Below, piece by piece: positions 31,674 to 41,219 of a stretch of 64,000 bases of DNA. The notes under the pieces were generated by a model that ran no database searches, had not been told where the DNA came from, and saw only the letters and a list, made by a program, of their open reading frames with translations. Source of the stretch: Pseudomonas sp. ZH-FAD (GTDB lineage: Bacteria; Pseudomonadota; Gammaproteobacteria; Pseudomonadales; Pseudomonadaceae); the NCBI RefSeq assembly GCF_002803095.1, contig NZ_PGLR01000014.1, positions 62,001 through 126,000 on the forward strand, in the 5' to 3' direction. The translations under genes were made by a program, and so were the position numbers. Position 1 is the first letter of the stretch, and every line of letters starts with the position of its first letter.

Positions 31674-31848
31674 GGGGCGCTTTAGGGCACTTCTAAAAAC
31701 GTAGGCGAGGCAGCCAGCGCAAGGCAAAAAAGGCGAAAAACGGCCGGGGTCGCGACCGACTTTACGAGCGGTTTTCGAGCATTTTGAGCCTGTTTTTAAC
31801 GCAGCGATGGCAACGCAGGTAGTTTTTAGAGGTGCACTTTAGCGCCCC
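31674..31848. mobile_element. MITE-like element inserted in a hairpin between yajC and secD
   Basis: A 153-base core (31685-31837) is bounded by near-perfect 16-base inverted repeats: GGGCACTTCTAAAAAC left and GTTTTTAGAGGTGCAC right (14 of 16 pair). TTTA flanks it on both sides as an apparent duplication (31681-31684 and 31838-31841). Removing it restores GACGGGGCGC-TTTA-GCGCCCCG, a compact hairpin (31671-31680 and 31842-31848 plus TTTA). The inside is a partial second inverted repeat and has no gene. It looks like a non-autonomous element; I recall very similar intergenic sequence from Pseudomonas, but cannot search. Confidence 0.7.
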
Positions 31849-31873
31849 GCGTCATAAAGCGGGCGGCTCGTTC

Positions 31874-33742
31874 ATGCTCAATAAATACCCTCTGTGGAAG
31901 TACCTGCTGATTTTGTCCGTTCTGGCAATCGGCCTGGTGTACTCCATTCCCAACCTTTATCCAGACGATCCTGCCGTACAGATCAGTGGCGCCAGCTCGG
32001 CGCTGAGCATCGAGCAGACGGATGTCGACCGTGCCAGCAAGGCGCTGCAGGACGCCGGTATTGCCGTCAAGGCTACCAGCATCGACGAGCGTGGCCGCGG
32101 TGGTCTGATTCGTCTGACCAGGCAGGATGACCAGTTGCCGGCCAAGGACATTGTCCGCCGCGCGCTGGGCGATGATTACGTCGTGGCGCTGAACCTGGCG
32201 CAAACCACCCCCGACTGGCTGCGTAGCCTGGGTGCGAGCCCGATGAAGCTCGGCCTGGACCTGTCCGGTGGTGTGCACTTCCTGCTGGAAGTCGACATGG
32301 ACAAGGCGCTGGATGTGCGCCGCAAGGTCTATGAAGGTGAGATCAAGAGCCTGCTGCGCAAGGAGCGTATTCGCTACCGCAGCATGCCGGAAAGCAATGG
32401 CCGGATTCAGCTCGGCTTCGCCGACAGCGACACGCTGGACAAGGCGCAGCGCCTGATCCGCAAGGATTACAGCGATTTCGAGTTGACCACTGTCGAGCGC
32501 AGCGGCCAGCAGATTCTGCAACTGGGCCTGACTCAGGCGAAGATCGCCGAGATTCGTGAGTACTCCATTCGCCAGAACCTCACCACTGTACGCAACCGCG
32601 TCAACGAACTGGGCGTGGCCGAGCCGCTGGTGCAGCGCCAGGGCGCCAACCGCATCGTGGTGGAACTGCCGGGCGTGCAGGACACTGCCGAGGCCAAGCG
32701 TATTCTCGGCAAGACCGCCAACCTGGAGTTCCGTCTGCAGGCCGACCCCAGTGCGCCGCGTGGCGCCACCGAGTCCTTCGGCTTCCGTGAGGAAGGTCGT
32801 CCGCCGGTACAGCTGGAGCGTGAGCTGATCATCACTGGCGATCAGGTGACCGACGCCCAGGCCAGTTTCGACGAGAATGGTCGCCCGCAGGTGAACATTC
32901 GCCTCGACGGTCACGGCGGCGATCTGATGAACCGCGCCACGCGTAACAATGTCGGCCGCAGCATGGCGGTGATCTTCATCGAGCAGAAGCCGGTCACCCG
33001 CTACGTACGTCAGGCTATCGATGGCGTCGAGCAGGAAGTTGCCATTTCTTCCTTCGTGGAAGAGAAGAAGATCATCAGCCTGGCGACCATCCAGTCGGCA
33101 CTGGGCAGCCAGTTTCGCATCACCGGCCTGAACGGCCAGGGCGAGTCGTCCGAGCTTGCGCTGCTGCTGCGTGCCGGTGGTCTGGCGGCACCGATGTACT
33201 TCGCTGAAGAGCGCACCATTGGCCCGAGTCTGGGTGCCGAGAACATTGCCAAGGGTATTGCTTCCACCGAGTGGGCGATGATCTTCGTGGCTATCTTCAT
33301 CATTGCCATCTATCGCTTCTTCGGTGTGCTGGCGACCGTTGCCCTGGCGTTCAACCTGGTGCTGCTGGTCGGTCTGATGTCTGCCATTGGCGCGACCCTG
33401 ACCCTGCCGGGTATCGCCGGTATCGTGCTGACCCTGGGTATGGCGGTTGACGCCAACGTACTGATTTTCTCGCGGATACGCGAGGAGCTGGCCAATGGAC
33501 TGCCGGTGCAGCGTGCCTTGCACGAGGGCTTCGATCGTGCCTATTCGGCGATTCTGGACAGTAACCTGACCACCTTGTTGGTCGGCGGCATCCTGTTCGC
33601 CATGGGGACCGGTCCGGTGAAAGGCTTCGCGGTAACGTTGTCGCTGGGCATCATTACGTCGATGTTCACCGCCATCATGTTCACCCGTGGTCTGGTCAAC
33701 CTGATCTTCGGTGGCCGTAACTTCAAGAAGCTGTGGATCTGA
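31874..33742 (+). CDS. secD: SecD, Sec translocon subunit
   Basis: The product has 622 residues from ATG at 31874 (MLNKYPLWKYLLIL). One N-terminal membrane helix is followed by a large periplasmic P1 region (about residues 35-445) with LGLDLSGGVHFLLEVDM. Five more helices near the C-terminus include GIAGIVLTLGMAVDANVLIFSRIREEL, the RND-type proton-path region, with GIVLTLGMAVDANVL conserved. With SecF it uses the proton gradient to finish export of proteins through SecYEG. It is followed by secF after nine bases. Confidence 0.96.
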   Translation: MLNKYPLWKYLLILSVLAIGLVYSIPNLYPDDPAVQISGASSALSIEQTDVDRASKALQDAGIAVKATSIDERGRGGLIRLTRQDDQLPAKDIVRRALGDDYVVALNLAQTTPDWLRSLGASPMKLGLDLSGGVHFLLEVDMDKALDVRRKVYEGEIKSLLRKERIRYRSMPESNGRIQLGFADSDTLDKAQRLIRKDYSDFELTTVERSGQQILQLGLTQAKIAEIREYSIRQNLTTVRNRVNELGVAEPLVQRQGANRIVVELPGVQDTAEAKRILGKTANLEFRLQADPSAPRGATESFGFREEGRPPVQLERELIITGDQVTDAQASFDENGRPQVNIRLDGHGGDLMNRATRNNVGRSMAVIFIEQKPVTRYVRQAIDGVEQEVAISSFVEEKKIISLATIQSALGSQFRITGLNGQGESSELALLLRAGGLAAPMYFAEERTIGPSLGAENIAKGIASTEWAMIFVAIFIIAIYRFFGVLATVALAFNLVLLVGLMSAIGATLTLPGIAGIVLTLGMAVDANVLIFSRIREELANGLPVQRALHEGFDRAYSAILDSNLTTLLVGGILFAMGTGPVKGFAVTLSLGIITSMFTAIMFTRGLVNLIFGGRNFKKLWI

Positions 33743-33751
33743 GGTGCAGCC

Positions 33752-34669
33752 ATGATCAAGTCAACCATTCGTTTCATGGCGATCCGCAATATCGCCTTCT
33801 CCATTACGGTCGTGCTGACGCTGATCGGTCTCGGCGCGCTGTTTTCCAAAGGGCTGAATTTCGGTCTGGATTTCACCGGTGGCACCCTGATCGAGCTGCA
33901 GTATGAGCAGCCGGCCAATCTCGATCTGATCAAGAGCGAGTTGGGCCAGGCAGGCTATGCCGATGCTGTGGTGCAGAGCTTCGGTGCCAGTACCGATGTG
34001 CTGGTGCGTCTGGCTGGCGATTCCCCTGATCTGGGTAATGAGGTCGCGGCTGCGCTGCGCAAGGTCGACGAGGCTGCGCGCTTCGAGGTCAAGCGCGTCG
34101 AGTTCGTCGGCCCGCAGGTGGGTGAGGAACTGCGGGATCAGGGCGGTATCGCCATGCTCCTGGCGCTCGGCGGGATCATGCTCTACCTAGCTTTCCGCTT
34201 TCAGTGGAAGTTTGGTGTCGGTGCGATCGCTTCGCTGGTGCACGACGTGGTGATCACCCTGGGTGTGCTGGCGTTCTTCCAGATTCCATTCGACCTGACG
34301 GTGCTGGCGGCGGTACTGGCGATGATCGGTTACTCGCTCAACGACACCATCATCATCTATGACCGGATTCGTGAGAACTTCCGTGTGCTGCGCAAGACCT
34401 CGCTGATCGAGAACATCGACGTTTCGATCACTCAGACCCTTCTGCGTACCATCGCCACCTCGCTGTCCACTGCGCTGGCCTTGTTGGCGCTGCTGTTCTT
34501 CGGCGGTGACGTACTGGCGGCTTTCGCGCTGACCCTGTTGGTCGGTGTGGTGGTGGGGACCTACTCGTCGGTCTACATCGGCGCCACGGTGCTGGTATGG
34601 CTGAAACTCAGCGTGGAGGATCTGATTCCTCCTGTGGCCGAGGCCGAGGCAGACGACGGTCGTCCATGA
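33752..34669 (+). CDS. secF: SecF, Sec translocon subunit
   Basis: The 305-residue partner of SecD has six membrane helices. Conserved motifs are NFGLDFTGGTLIELQY near residue 37 and the proton-path stretch AVLAMIGYSLNDTIIIYDRIRENFR near residue 187. It starts nine bases after secD, in the same transcript, which ends at the terminator at 34701. Confidence 0.96.
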   Translation: MIKSTIRFMAIRNIAFSITVVLTLIGLGALFSKGLNFGLDFTGGTLIELQYEQPANLDLIKSELGQAGYADAVVQSFGASTDVLVRLAGDSPDLGNEVAAALRKVDEAARFEVKRVEFVGPQVGEELRDQGGIAMLLALGGIMLYLAFRFQWKFGVGAIASLVHDVVITLGVLAFFQIPFDLTVLAAVLAMIGYSLNDTIIIYDRIRENFRVLRKTSLIENIDVSITQTLLRTIATSLSTALALLALLFFGGDVLAAFALTLLVGVVVGTYSSVYIGATVLVWLKLSVEDLIPPVAEAEADDGRP

Positions 34670-34700
34670 TGTTGTGATGCGCTTCATGAAAGTCAGCGAA

Positions 34701-34734
34701 AGCCGCGGCAAGTCGAACTTGTCGCGGCTTTTTG
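34701..34734 (+). terminator. terminator of the queA-tgt-yajC-secDF transcript
   Basis: AGCCGCGGCAAG pairs with CTTGTCGCGGCT (one mismatch) around TCGAA, followed by TTTTTG. Confidence 0.88.
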
Positions 34735-34786
34735 TTGTCCTAGGCAGGGAGAAGGGCGCGAGTCGCCGAGCCTAGGAGACACAAAA

Positions 34787-35329
34787 ATGAATAAATCAAT
34801 GTTGGTAGGTGCCGTACTGGGTGCTGTGGGTGTGACCGCTGGTGGGGCCGTCGCCACCTACAGTCTGGTTGATCGTGGCCCGGACTATGCCGAGGTCTTG
34901 GCCGTGACCCCGATCAATGAAACCGTGAAAACGCCACGGGAAGTGTGCAAGGACGTGGCTGTCACCCGTCAACGTCCTGTGCAGGATCAGCACCAGATCG
35001 CAGGCACCGCTATCGGCGCCATTGCTGGTGGTCTGCTGGGTAATCAGGTCGGTGGCGGTACTGGCAAGAAGATTGCCACCGTGGCTGGTGCGGTCGGCGG
35101 CGGTTACGCCGGCAACAAGATTCAGGAAGGCATGCAGCAGCGAGATACCTATACCACCACCGAAACTCGCTGCAATACCGTGACCGACACCAGCGAGAAG
35201 CTGGTGGGCTATGACGTGAAGTATCAGCTGGGCGAGAAGGTCGGTACCGTGCGCATGGATCGTGATCCGGGCAGCCGCATTCCGGTCAACAAGCAAGGTG
35301 AGCTGGTGCTGGTGCAGCAGGCTCAGTAA
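34787..35329 (+). CDS. glycine-zipper 2TM envelope protein
   Basis: The 180-residue product has a short N-terminal hydrophobic segment (SMLVGAVLGAVGVTAGGAVATYSL) that may be a signal or anchor. The glycine zipper follows: GTAIGAIAGGLLGNQVGGGTGKKIATVAGAVGGGYAGNKIQEGM, two Gly-x-x-x-Gly helices about residues 65-110. It ends with a small beta-like domain (GYDVKYQLGEKVGTVRMDRDPGSRIPV). It belongs with SlyB/Rickettsia 17-kDa-like envelope proteins, with no lipobox cysteine visible at the N-terminus. AGGAG lies before the ATG. It is a single-gene unit between two terminators. Confidence 0.85.
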   Translation: MNKSMLVGAVLGAVGVTAGGAVATYSLVDRGPDYAEVLAVTPINETVKTPREVCKDVAVTRQRPVQDQHQIAGTAIGAIAGGLLGNQVGGGTGKKIATVAGAVGGGYAGNKIQEGMQQRDTYTTTETRCNTVTDTSEKLVGYDVKYQLGEKVGTVRMDRDPGSRIPVNKQGELVLVQQAQ

Positions 35330-35342
35330 GAATCTAAAGCAA

Positions 35343-35371
35343 TAAAAAACGCCCCTCGGGGCGTTTTTTTG
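35343..35371 (+). terminator. terminator of the glycine-zipper gene
   Basis: AAAAAACGCCCC pairs with GGGGCGTTTTTTT around a two-base loop core (TC), 14 bases beyond the stop. Confidence 0.92.
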
Positions 35372-35419
35372 TGGCCTGCCATCCTTGGCGGCCGCCCTAC
35401 GGGCCGTCGCTGTGCGACG

Positions 35420-35447
35420 TCAAAAATCGCTCCGGGCGATTTTTTAT
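35420..35447 (-). terminator. terminator of suhB
   Basis: AAAAATCGC and GCGATTTTTT flank TCCGG. On the minus strand the stem ends in TTTTTG, 14 bases after the suhB stop. It can also act on plus-strand read-through. Confidence 0.8.
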
Positions 35448-35460
35448 TGCTCGATGGAAG

Positions 35461-36276
35461 TCAGCGCTTCATCGAGGGTGCCAGATGTGGCTGGATCGCG
35501 GTCAGCACGGCCTTGAAGCATTTGGTATTGCCGGCAACGATCTGGCCTTTCTCAAGGAATTCGTGGCCACCAGTGAAGTCGCTGACCAGACCGCCTGCTT
35601 CCTGAATCAGCAGGGCGCCGGCTGCCATGTCCCACTCGGACAGGCCAAACTCCCAGAAGGCGTCGTAGCGGCCGGCTGCGACATAAGCCAGGTCCAGGCT
35701 GGCGGCACCGGCACGGCGTACGCCGGCGGTCTGGCCAACCAGGCTGCGGAACATGCCCAGGTAGTTCTCGAGGTTGTCCAGCTGCTCGTTGCGGAACGGG
35801 AAGCCAGTGCCCAGCAGCGCGCCGTCCAGGCTCTTGCGGTTGCTCACGCGCAGGCGGCGACCATTGAGGGCGGCGCCACGGCCGCGGCTGGCGGTAAATT
35901 CTTCCTGGCGTACCGGGTCGAGAACGATGGCGTGCTCGAGGCGGCCGCGATATTTGCAGGCGATGCTGATGGCGAAGTGCGGAACACCGCGGATGAAGTT
36001 GGTGGTGCCGTCCAACGGGTCGATGATCCACTGATAGTCGGTGCCGTCACCACTGCCTTCCAGCACGCCGCCTTCTTCACCCAGGAAGCTGTGGGTCGGG
36101 TAGGCCTTGCGAATGGCCTGGACGATCATCAGCTCGGCGGCCTTGTCGACCTCGGTGACGTAATCATTGGCATCCTTCTCGTCTACCGAGATGACATCCA
36201 GGCGCTCGATGGAGCGAAAGATCATTTCACCGGCGCTGCGAGCGGCGCGCAGGGCGATATTCAGCATGGGCTGCAT
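35461..36276 (-). CDS. suhB: SuhB, inositol-1-monophosphatase family protein
   Basis: The 271-residue product has the magnesium-site motifs of the family: GEEGG (near residue 66), WIIDPLDGTTNFIRG (near residue 82) and the C-terminal WDMAAGALLIQEAGG. It hydrolyses inositol phosphates, and in E. coli also joins ribosomal-RNA antitermination complexes as SuhB. In P. aeruginosa it is a known virulence regulator. Start at MQPMLNIALRAARSAGE. It diverges from trmJ, with 136 bases between. Confidence 0.95.
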   Translation of the reverse strand: MQPMLNIALRAARSAGEMIFRSIERLDVISVDEKDANDYVTEVDKAAELMIVQAIRKAYPTHSFLGEEGGVLEGSGDGTDYQWIIDPLDGTTNFIRGVPHFAISIACKYRGRLEHAIVLDPVRQEEFTASRGRGAALNGRRLRVSNRKSLDGALLGTGFPFRNEQLDNLENYLGMFRSLVGQTAGVRRAGAASLDLAYVAAGRYDAFWEFGLSEWDMAAGALLIQEAGGLVSDFTGGHEFLEKGQIVAGNTKCFKAVLTAIQPHLAPSMKR

Positions 36277-36412
36277 GGGAGGTTCACCTGGGGCGTTAAA
36301 GAAAGCCGGCCATGTTAGCAGAAAACCGTTGCCGATGAAGCGCCGTCTGTACGCTGCATGGCATTAATCGGAGGGCTTGGGTAAGATCGTTGCCCCCTGA
36401 AGATTTCTGAGA

Positions 36413-37201
36413 GTGTCTGCGTTGCTGGACAATATTCGCGTGGTTTTGGTGGGCACCAGTCATCCGGGCAATATCGGCGGCGCGGCGCGGGCGATGAAAA
36501 ACATGGGTTTGTCGCGCCTGGTGCTGGTCGAGCCGGAGGATTTTCCCAGTGGCGACGCTGTGGCGCGCGCATCCGGCGCGACCGATGTGCTGGATGCTGC
36601 GCTGGTCGTCGGTAGTCTTGAAGAGGCGCTGGTCGGCTGCAGTCTGGTGATTGGCACCAGTGCTCGCGATCGGCGCATTCCCTGGCCGCTGCTGGATCCG
36701 CGTGAGTGCGGCGTGACCAGTTGCGAGCAGGCCGCTGCTGGCGGCGAAGTGGCGTTGGTGTTCGGTCGTGAATACGCCGGCTTGACCAACGAGGAGCTGC
36801 AGCGATGTCAATACCACGTGCATATCCCGTCCAATCCCGAGTTCAGTTCGCTGAACCTGGCGGCGGCGGTGCAGGTGCTGGCCTATGAAGTTCGTATGGC
36901 ATGGCTCACGGCGCAGAATCTGCCGACCAAGGTAGAGAAGCTGGAGGCTACGGCCATGCTCAACTCCCAGGCGGCGACGGCGGATGAGCTGGAGTCTTTC
37001 TACGGTCATTTGCGGCGCGTGCTGGTGATGATCGGGTTTCTCGATCCGCAGAAGCCGCGGCACCTGATGACTCGCCTGCGTCGGCTTTATGGGCGCAGTG
37101 CGGTGAGCAAGTTGGAGATGAATATCCTGCGCGGCATCCTTACCGAGACGGAGAAGGCCGTGCGTGGAGAGCCTCACAAGCAGGGGAAGTCTGATGTTTG
37201 A
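36413..37201 (+). CDS. trmJ: TrmJ, tRNA Cm32/Um32 methyltransferase
   Basis: The 262-residue SPOUT-class enzyme methylates the ribose of nucleotide 32 in several tRNAs. Motif 1 is [22 protein letters not shown] (residues 9-31 region), motif 2 [16 protein letters not shown] and motif 3 [23 protein letters not shown], the trefoil knot that binds SAM. The C-terminal helical part (about residues 165-262) is the TrmJ-type extension. The start is GTG with GAGA just upstream. Its last eight bases overlap cysE. Confidence 0.94.
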   Translation: MSALLDNIRVVLVGTSHPGNIGGAARAMKNMGLSRLVLVEPEDFPSGDAVARASGATDVLDAALVVGSLEEALVGCSLVIGTSARDRRIPWPLLDPRECGVTSCEQAAAGGEVALVFGREYAGLTNEELQRCQYHVHIPSNPEFSSLNLAAAVQVLAYEVRMAWLTAQNLPTKVEKLEATAMLNSQAATADELESFYGHLRRVLVMIGFLDPQKPRHLMTRLRRLYGRSAVSKLEMNILRGILTETEKAVRGEPHKQGKSDV

Positions 37202-37973
37202 GCGCATTCGAGAAGATATCCAAAGCGTTTTTCACCGTGATCCTGCGGCGCGCAATGCCTTCGAGGTGGTGACCTGCTATCCGGGGCTGCATGCCGTCTG
37301 GCTGCATCGTGTGGCGCATGCCTTGTGGCGTTCGGGCTGGAAGTGGCTGGCGCGCGTGGTGTCCAATTTCGGGCGCTGGATGACTGGTATCGAGATTCAT
37401 CCGGGAGCGAAGATTGGGCGGCGCTTCTTTATCGACCACGGCATGGGCATTGTGATTGGCGAGACCGCCGAGATCGGTAATGACGTCACGCTCTATCAAG
37501 GGGTGACTCTGGGCGGTACCAGTTGGAACAAGGGCAAGCGCCATCCCACTCTGGAGGACGGTGTCGTGGTTGGGGCCGGGGCCAAGGTGCTGGGGCCGTT
37601 CACTGTCGGTGCGGGTGCCAAGATCGGCTCCAATGCGGTGGTGACCAAGGCTGTGCCGGCAGGTGCGACTGCGGTGGGCATTCCCGGCAAGATCATCGTC
37701 AAGTCCGATGACGAGCAGGAGGCCAAGCGCCAGGCCATGGCCGAAAAGATCGGTTTCGATGCCTACGGCGTCGGTCAGGATATGCCTGACCCGGTGGCGC
37801 GTGCCATCGGCCAACTGCTCGATCATCTGCATGCTGTAGATGGGCGGCTCGAGGATGTCAGCAAGGCGCTGGCCTCGATGGATTGCGGCTACCGCGCCAA
37901 GGCCCTGCCTGCATTGCGCGATGAGGACTTCGCCGAGGTGTGCAAGGGGCAGGGCGACAAGCCTGCCGCCTGA
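37194..37973 (+). CDS. cysE: CysE, serine O-acetyltransferase
   Basis: The 259-residue product starts at ATG at 37194 inside the trmJ stop region (ATGTTTGA overlap). It makes O-acetylserine for cysteine synthesis. N-terminal helices precede a left-handed beta-helix with hexapeptide repeats ([43 protein letters not shown]). HGMGIVIGE contains the catalytic His. The C-terminal tail (about residues 190-259) is of the longer Pseudomonas type. Its place just before iscR fits sulfur supply for Fe-S assembly. Confidence 0.94.
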   Translation: MFERIREDIQSVFHRDPAARNAFEVVTCYPGLHAVWLHRVAHALWRSGWKWLARVVSNFGRWMTGIEIHPGAKIGRRFFIDHGMGIVIGETAEIGNDVTLYQGVTLGGTSWNKGKRHPTLEDGVVVGAGAKVLGPFTVGAGAKIGSNAVVTKAVPAGATAVGIPGKIIVKSDDEQEAKRQAMAEKIGFDAYGVGQDMPDPVARAIGQLLDHLHAVDGRLEDVSKALASMDCGYRAKALPALRDEDFAEVCKGQGDKPAA

Positions 37974-38045
37974 TGCGCGCAGAGGCGGCATTTGCTATCA
38001 TGCCGCCTCTTTTTGCGGTCAATCCTGAGTAAATCAATCGGTCTT

Positions 38046-38078
38046 ATAGTTGACTTAAATACTCGGAAATTGCATACT
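38046..38078 (+). promoter_or_regulatory. iscR promoter with type 1 IscR-binding site
   Basis: A -35 TTGACT (38050-38055) and -10 CATACT (38073-38078) are 17 bases apart. The 25-base stretch 38046-38070 fits the type 1 IscR consensus: ATAGTTGACTTAAATA, then CTCGGAAAT, with the half-site pattern of E. coli iscR. The protein encoded next would occupy this site in its Fe-S form and repress its own operon. That part is established for E. coli and P. aeruginosa; the match here is by eye. Confidence 0.8.
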
Positions 38079-38109
38079 TCGCCGCAATTCAGTGATTCGT
38101 GGTAGAGCC

Positions 38110-38601
38110 ATGCGACTGACCACCAAAGGCCGTTACGCCGTTACCGCCATGCTCGATCTGGCGCTGCACGCACAGCACGGTCCCGTTTCCCTGGCCGATA
38201 TATCCGAGCGGCAGGGCATCTCCCTGTCTTATCTCGAGCAACTGTTCGCCAAGCTGCGCCGTGGCAGTCTGGTTTCCAGTGTTCGCGGGCCGGGTGGCGG
38301 CTATCAGCTTTCGCGTGACATGCGCGGCATTCAGGTGGCTCAGGTGATCGATGCGGTCAACGAGTCGGTAGATGCCACGCGTTGCCAGGGGCAAGGCGAT
38401 TGCCACTCCGGCGACACCTGTCTGACCCATCACCTGTGGTGCGATCTCAGTCAGCAGATTCATGAGTTCCTCAGTGGCATCAGCCTGGCCGATCTGGTCG
38501 CGCGCCGTGAGGTTCAAGAGGTCGCGTTGCGCCAGGATCAGCGCCGCTGCAATGGCAGGACGCCGCGCCTGGATAAGATTGAAGCGTCTGCCATCGAGTG
38601 A
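38110..38601 (+). CDS. iscR: IscR, Fe-S cluster-sensing Rrf2 regulator
   Basis: The 163-residue product starts at ATG at 38110. The winged helix-turn-helix (about residues 1-70) carries [24 protein letters not shown], the recognition segment, and [12 protein letters not shown] (wing). The [2Fe-2S] ligands are C92, C98, C104 and probably H107 in [19 protein letters not shown]. It controls the isc operon by cluster occupancy. First gene of iscRSUA-hscBA-fdx-iscX; a C-terminal tail beyond about residue 135 is longer than in some relatives. Confidence 0.96.
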   Translation: MRLTTKGRYAVTAMLDLALHAQHGPVSLADISERQGISLSYLEQLFAKLRRGSLVSSVRGPGGGYQLSRDMRGIQVAQVIDAVNESVDATRCQGQGDCHSGDTCLTHHLWCDLSQQIHEFLSGISLADLVARREVQEVALRQDQRRCNGRTPRLDKIEASAIE

Positions 38602-38631
38602 GCAGGGCGTTTGCCTGATAGGAGAAACCTA

Positions 38632-39846
38632 ATGAAATTGCCCATTTACCTCGATTATTCCGCCACCACGCCGGTAGATCCGCGTGTTGCGCAGAAGATG
38701 AGTGAATGCCTGCTGGTCGACGGTAACTTTGGCAACCCGGCTTCGCGCTCCCACGTGTTCGGCTGGAAGGCCGAAGAAGCCGTGGAAAATTCACGTCGCC
38801 AGGTCGCCGAACTGGTCAATGCAGACCCGCGCGAGATCGTCTGGACCAGCGGTGCTACCGAGTCCGACAACCTGGCGATCAAAGGCGTGGCGCACTTCTA
38901 CGCCAGCAAGGGCAAGCACATCATTACCTCGAAGATCGAGCACAAGGCGGTACTGGATACCACTCGCCAGCTCGAGCGCGAAGGTTTCGAAGTGACCTAT
39001 CTGGAGCCGGGCGAGGATGGCCTGATTACGCCGGCCATGGTCGAGGCCGCGCTGCGTGAAGACACCGTGTTGGTGTCGGTAATGCACGTCAACAACGAAA
39101 TCGGCACCATTAACGACATCGCCGCCATCGGCGAGCTGACTCGCTCGCGCGGCGTGCTGCTGCATGTCGATGCGGCGCAGTCCACCGGCAAGGTGGAAAT
39201 CGACCTGGAGAAGATGAAGGTCGACCTGATGTCTTTCTCCGCGCACAAGACCTATGGCCCCAAGGGTGTCGGTGCTCTTTACGTTCGCCGTAAGCCGCGC
39301 GTGCGTCTGGAAGCGCAGACTCACGGTGGCGGTCATGAGCGCGGTATGCGTTCGGGTACCCTGGCAACTCACCAGTGCGTCGGCATGGGTGAAGCGTTCC
39401 GTATCGCCAAGGAAGAAATGGCTGCAGAGAATCAGCGTATCGCCGCTCTGCGTGATCGTTTCTACCGCCAGCTGGAAGATATGGAGGAGCTGTACGTGAA
39501 TGGCAGTCTGACTGCCCGCGTGCCGCACAACCTCAACCTGAGTTTCAACTACGTCGAGGGTGAGTCGCTGATCATGGCGCTCAAGGATCTCGCCGTATCG
39601 TCCGGTTCGGCATGTACCTCGGCTTCCCTGGAGCCGTCCTACGTGCTGCGTGCCCTGGGCCGCAACGATGAACTGGCGCATAGCTCGATTCGCTTCACCT
39701 TCGGTCGTTTCACCACCGAAGAAGAGGTCGACTACGCCGCTGCCAAGGTCCGTGAGGCCGTGGACAAGCTGCGCGAACTGTCGCCCCTGTGGGATATGTT
39801 CAAAGAAGGTGTCGACATTTCCTCCGTGGAATGGGCAGCACACTGA
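38632..39846 (+). CDS. iscS: IscS, cysteine desulfurase
   Basis: The 404-residue PLP enzyme takes sulfur from cysteine and delivers it to IscU, ThiI, TusA and others. PLP lysine is K206 in [10 protein letters not shown], the persulfide-carrying cysteine C328 sits in the loop [22 protein letters not shown] lies upstream of ATG at 38632. It follows iscR by 30 bases in the isc operon. Confidence 0.97.
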   Translation: MKLPIYLDYSATTPVDPRVAQKMSECLLVDGNFGNPASRSHVFGWKAEEAVENSRRQVAELVNADPREIVWTSGATESDNLAIKGVAHFYASKGKHIITSKIEHKAVLDTTRQLEREGFEVTYLEPGEDGLITPAMVEAALREDTVLVSVMHVNNEIGTINDIAAIGELTRSRGVLLHVDAAQSTGKVEIDLEKMKVDLMSFSAHKTYGPKGVGALYVRRKPRVRLEAQTHGGGHERGMRSGTLATHQCVGMGEAFRIAKEEMAAENQRIAALRDRFYRQLEDMEELYVNGSLTARVPHNLNLSFNYVEGESLIMALKDLAVSSGSACTSASLEPSYVLRALGRNDELAHSSIRFTFGRFTTEEEVDYAAAKVREAVDKLRELSPLWDMFKEGVDISSVEWAAH

Positions 39847-39919
39847 TAGCTGCCGAGGCGGATCGCTCGATGGGCGATCCCGCCTGAAGAGCGGCACCTG
39901 ATGAGAGAGGAAGTACAAC

Positions 39920-40306
39920 ATGGCTTACAGTGACAAAGTCATCGACCACTACGAAAATCCGCGTAACGTCGGCAAGCTGAACGCCGAAGATCCGGATGTC
40001 GGCACCGGCATGGTTGGCGCGCCCGCCTGCGGTGACGTCATGCGCCTGCAGATCAAGGTCAACGAGAGCGGCGTTATCGAAGACGCCAAGTTCAAGACCT
40101 ACGGTTGCGGTTCCGCTATCGCCTCCAGCTCCCTCGCCACCGAGTGGATGAAGGGCAAGACCCTGGATGAGGCCGAGAGCATCAAGAATACCCAGCTCGC
40201 CGAAGAACTGGCGCTGCCGCCAGTTAAGATTCACTGCTCCGTGCTCGCCGAAGATGCCATCAAGGCTGCTGTGCGCGACTACAAGCAGAAGAAAGGCTTG
40301 CTCTGA
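39920..40306 (+). CDS. iscU: IscU, Fe-S cluster scaffold
   Basis: The 128-residue scaffold has the conserved C37, D39 (APACGDVM), C63 ([10 protein letters not shown]) and H105/C106 ([11 protein letters not shown]) ligands. The HscA recognition motif LPPVK is at residues 99-103. It assembles [2Fe-2S] and [4Fe-4S] clusters from IscS sulfur. GAGGAAG lies just upstream of ATG. Confidence 0.97.
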   Translation: MAYSDKVIDHYENPRNVGKLNAEDPDVGTGMVGAPACGDVMRLQIKVNESGVIEDAKFKTYGCGSAIASSSLATEWMKGKTLDEAESIKNTQLAEELALPPVKIHCSVLAEDAIKAAVRDYKQKKGLL

Positions 40307-40319
40307 TACGAGGTTTGTA

Positions 40320-40643
40320 ATGGCCATCACCATGTCTGAAGCAGCTGCCCGCCACGTGCAACGCTCTCTTGAAGGGCGCGGCAAGGGCGAGGGCATTCGC
40401 CTCGGTGTGCGCACTACCGGTTGCTCCGGCCTGGCCTACGTGCTCGAGTTCGTCGATGAGCTGGCGGCTGAGGATCAGGTATTCGAGAGTCATGGCGTCA
40501 AGGTGATCATCGATCCCAAGAGCCTGGTCTATCTCGATGGCACCGAATTGGACTTCGTCAAGGAAGGCCTCAACGAGGGCTTCAAGTTCATCAACCCCAA
40601 CGTGCGCGGCGAATGCGGTTGCGGCGAAAGCTTCAACGTTTGA
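40320..40643 (+). CDS. iscA: IscA, A-type Fe-S carrier
   Basis: The 107-residue carrier starts at ATG 40320 ([14 protein letters not shown]). Its three conserved cysteines are C35 (TTGCSGLAY), C99 and C101 (ECGCGESF). It takes clusters from IscU to apo-proteins. It lies 13 bases after iscU. Confidence 0.96.
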   Translation: MAITMSEAAARHVQRSLEGRGKGEGIRLGVRTTGCSGLAYVLEFVDELAAEDQVFESHGVKVIIDPKSLVYLDGTELDFVKEGLNEGFKFINPNVRGECGCGESFNV

Positions 40644-40652
40644 GGCGCTCGC

Positions 40653-41174
40653 GTGGGTAATCCTTGTCACTTCGCCCTGTTCGACCTGCAGCCGAGCTTT
40701 CGTCTCGATCTGGAGCAGCTGGCTGTCCGCTACCGTGAGCTGGCGCGTCAGGTTCATCCGGATCGTTTCGCCGATGCCGGTGAGCGTGAGCAGCGCTTGG
40801 CGCTCGAGCGCTCGGCCTGCCTCAACGAGGCGTATCAGGTTCTGAAAACGCCGTCTCAGCGTGCGCGCTACCTGCTAGCAATGCGTGGCCCCGAGCTGCC
40901 GCTGGAAGTGACGGTGCAGGATCCTGACTTCCTTCTGCAGCAAATGCAGCTGCGCGAAGAGTTGGAGGAGCTGCAGGATGACGCTGACCTTGCTGGTGTC
41001 GCGACCTTCAAGCGTCGCCTGAAAGCGGCGCAGGAGCAGCTCAACGAGCGCTTCGCTGCTTGCTGGGATGACGAAGCTCGCCGTGAAGAGGCCGAGCGCC
41101 TGATGCGCCGCATGCAGTTCCTCGACAAGCTCTCCCATGAAGTGCGCCAGTTAGAAGAGCGCCTCGACGATTAA
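40653..41174 (+). CDS. hscB: HscB, J-domain co-chaperone
   Basis: The 173-residue protein has an N-terminal J domain with H35-P36-D37 (RQVHPDRF). A C-terminal three-helix bundle binds IscU and recruits HscA. Start GTG at 40653, nine bases after the iscA stop. Together with HscA it drives release of clusters from IscU. Confidence 0.95.
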   Translation: MGNPCHFALFDLQPSFRLDLEQLAVRYRELARQVHPDRFADAGEREQRLALERSACLNEAYQVLKTPSQRARYLLAMRGPELPLEVTVQDPDFLLQQMQLREELEELQDDADLAGVATFKRRLKAAQEQLNERFAACWDDEARREEAERLMRRMQFLDKLSHEVRQLEERLDD

Positions 41175-41219
41175 CCTGTAGGTTGCCTCGGCAGCCTGCC
41201 TGATGACTTCAAGAAGACC

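Noticed and set aside
31826..33523. Antisense open frame of 565 codons over secD
   Set aside because: Shadow of a clear SecD gene; no start signal and low-complexity composition.
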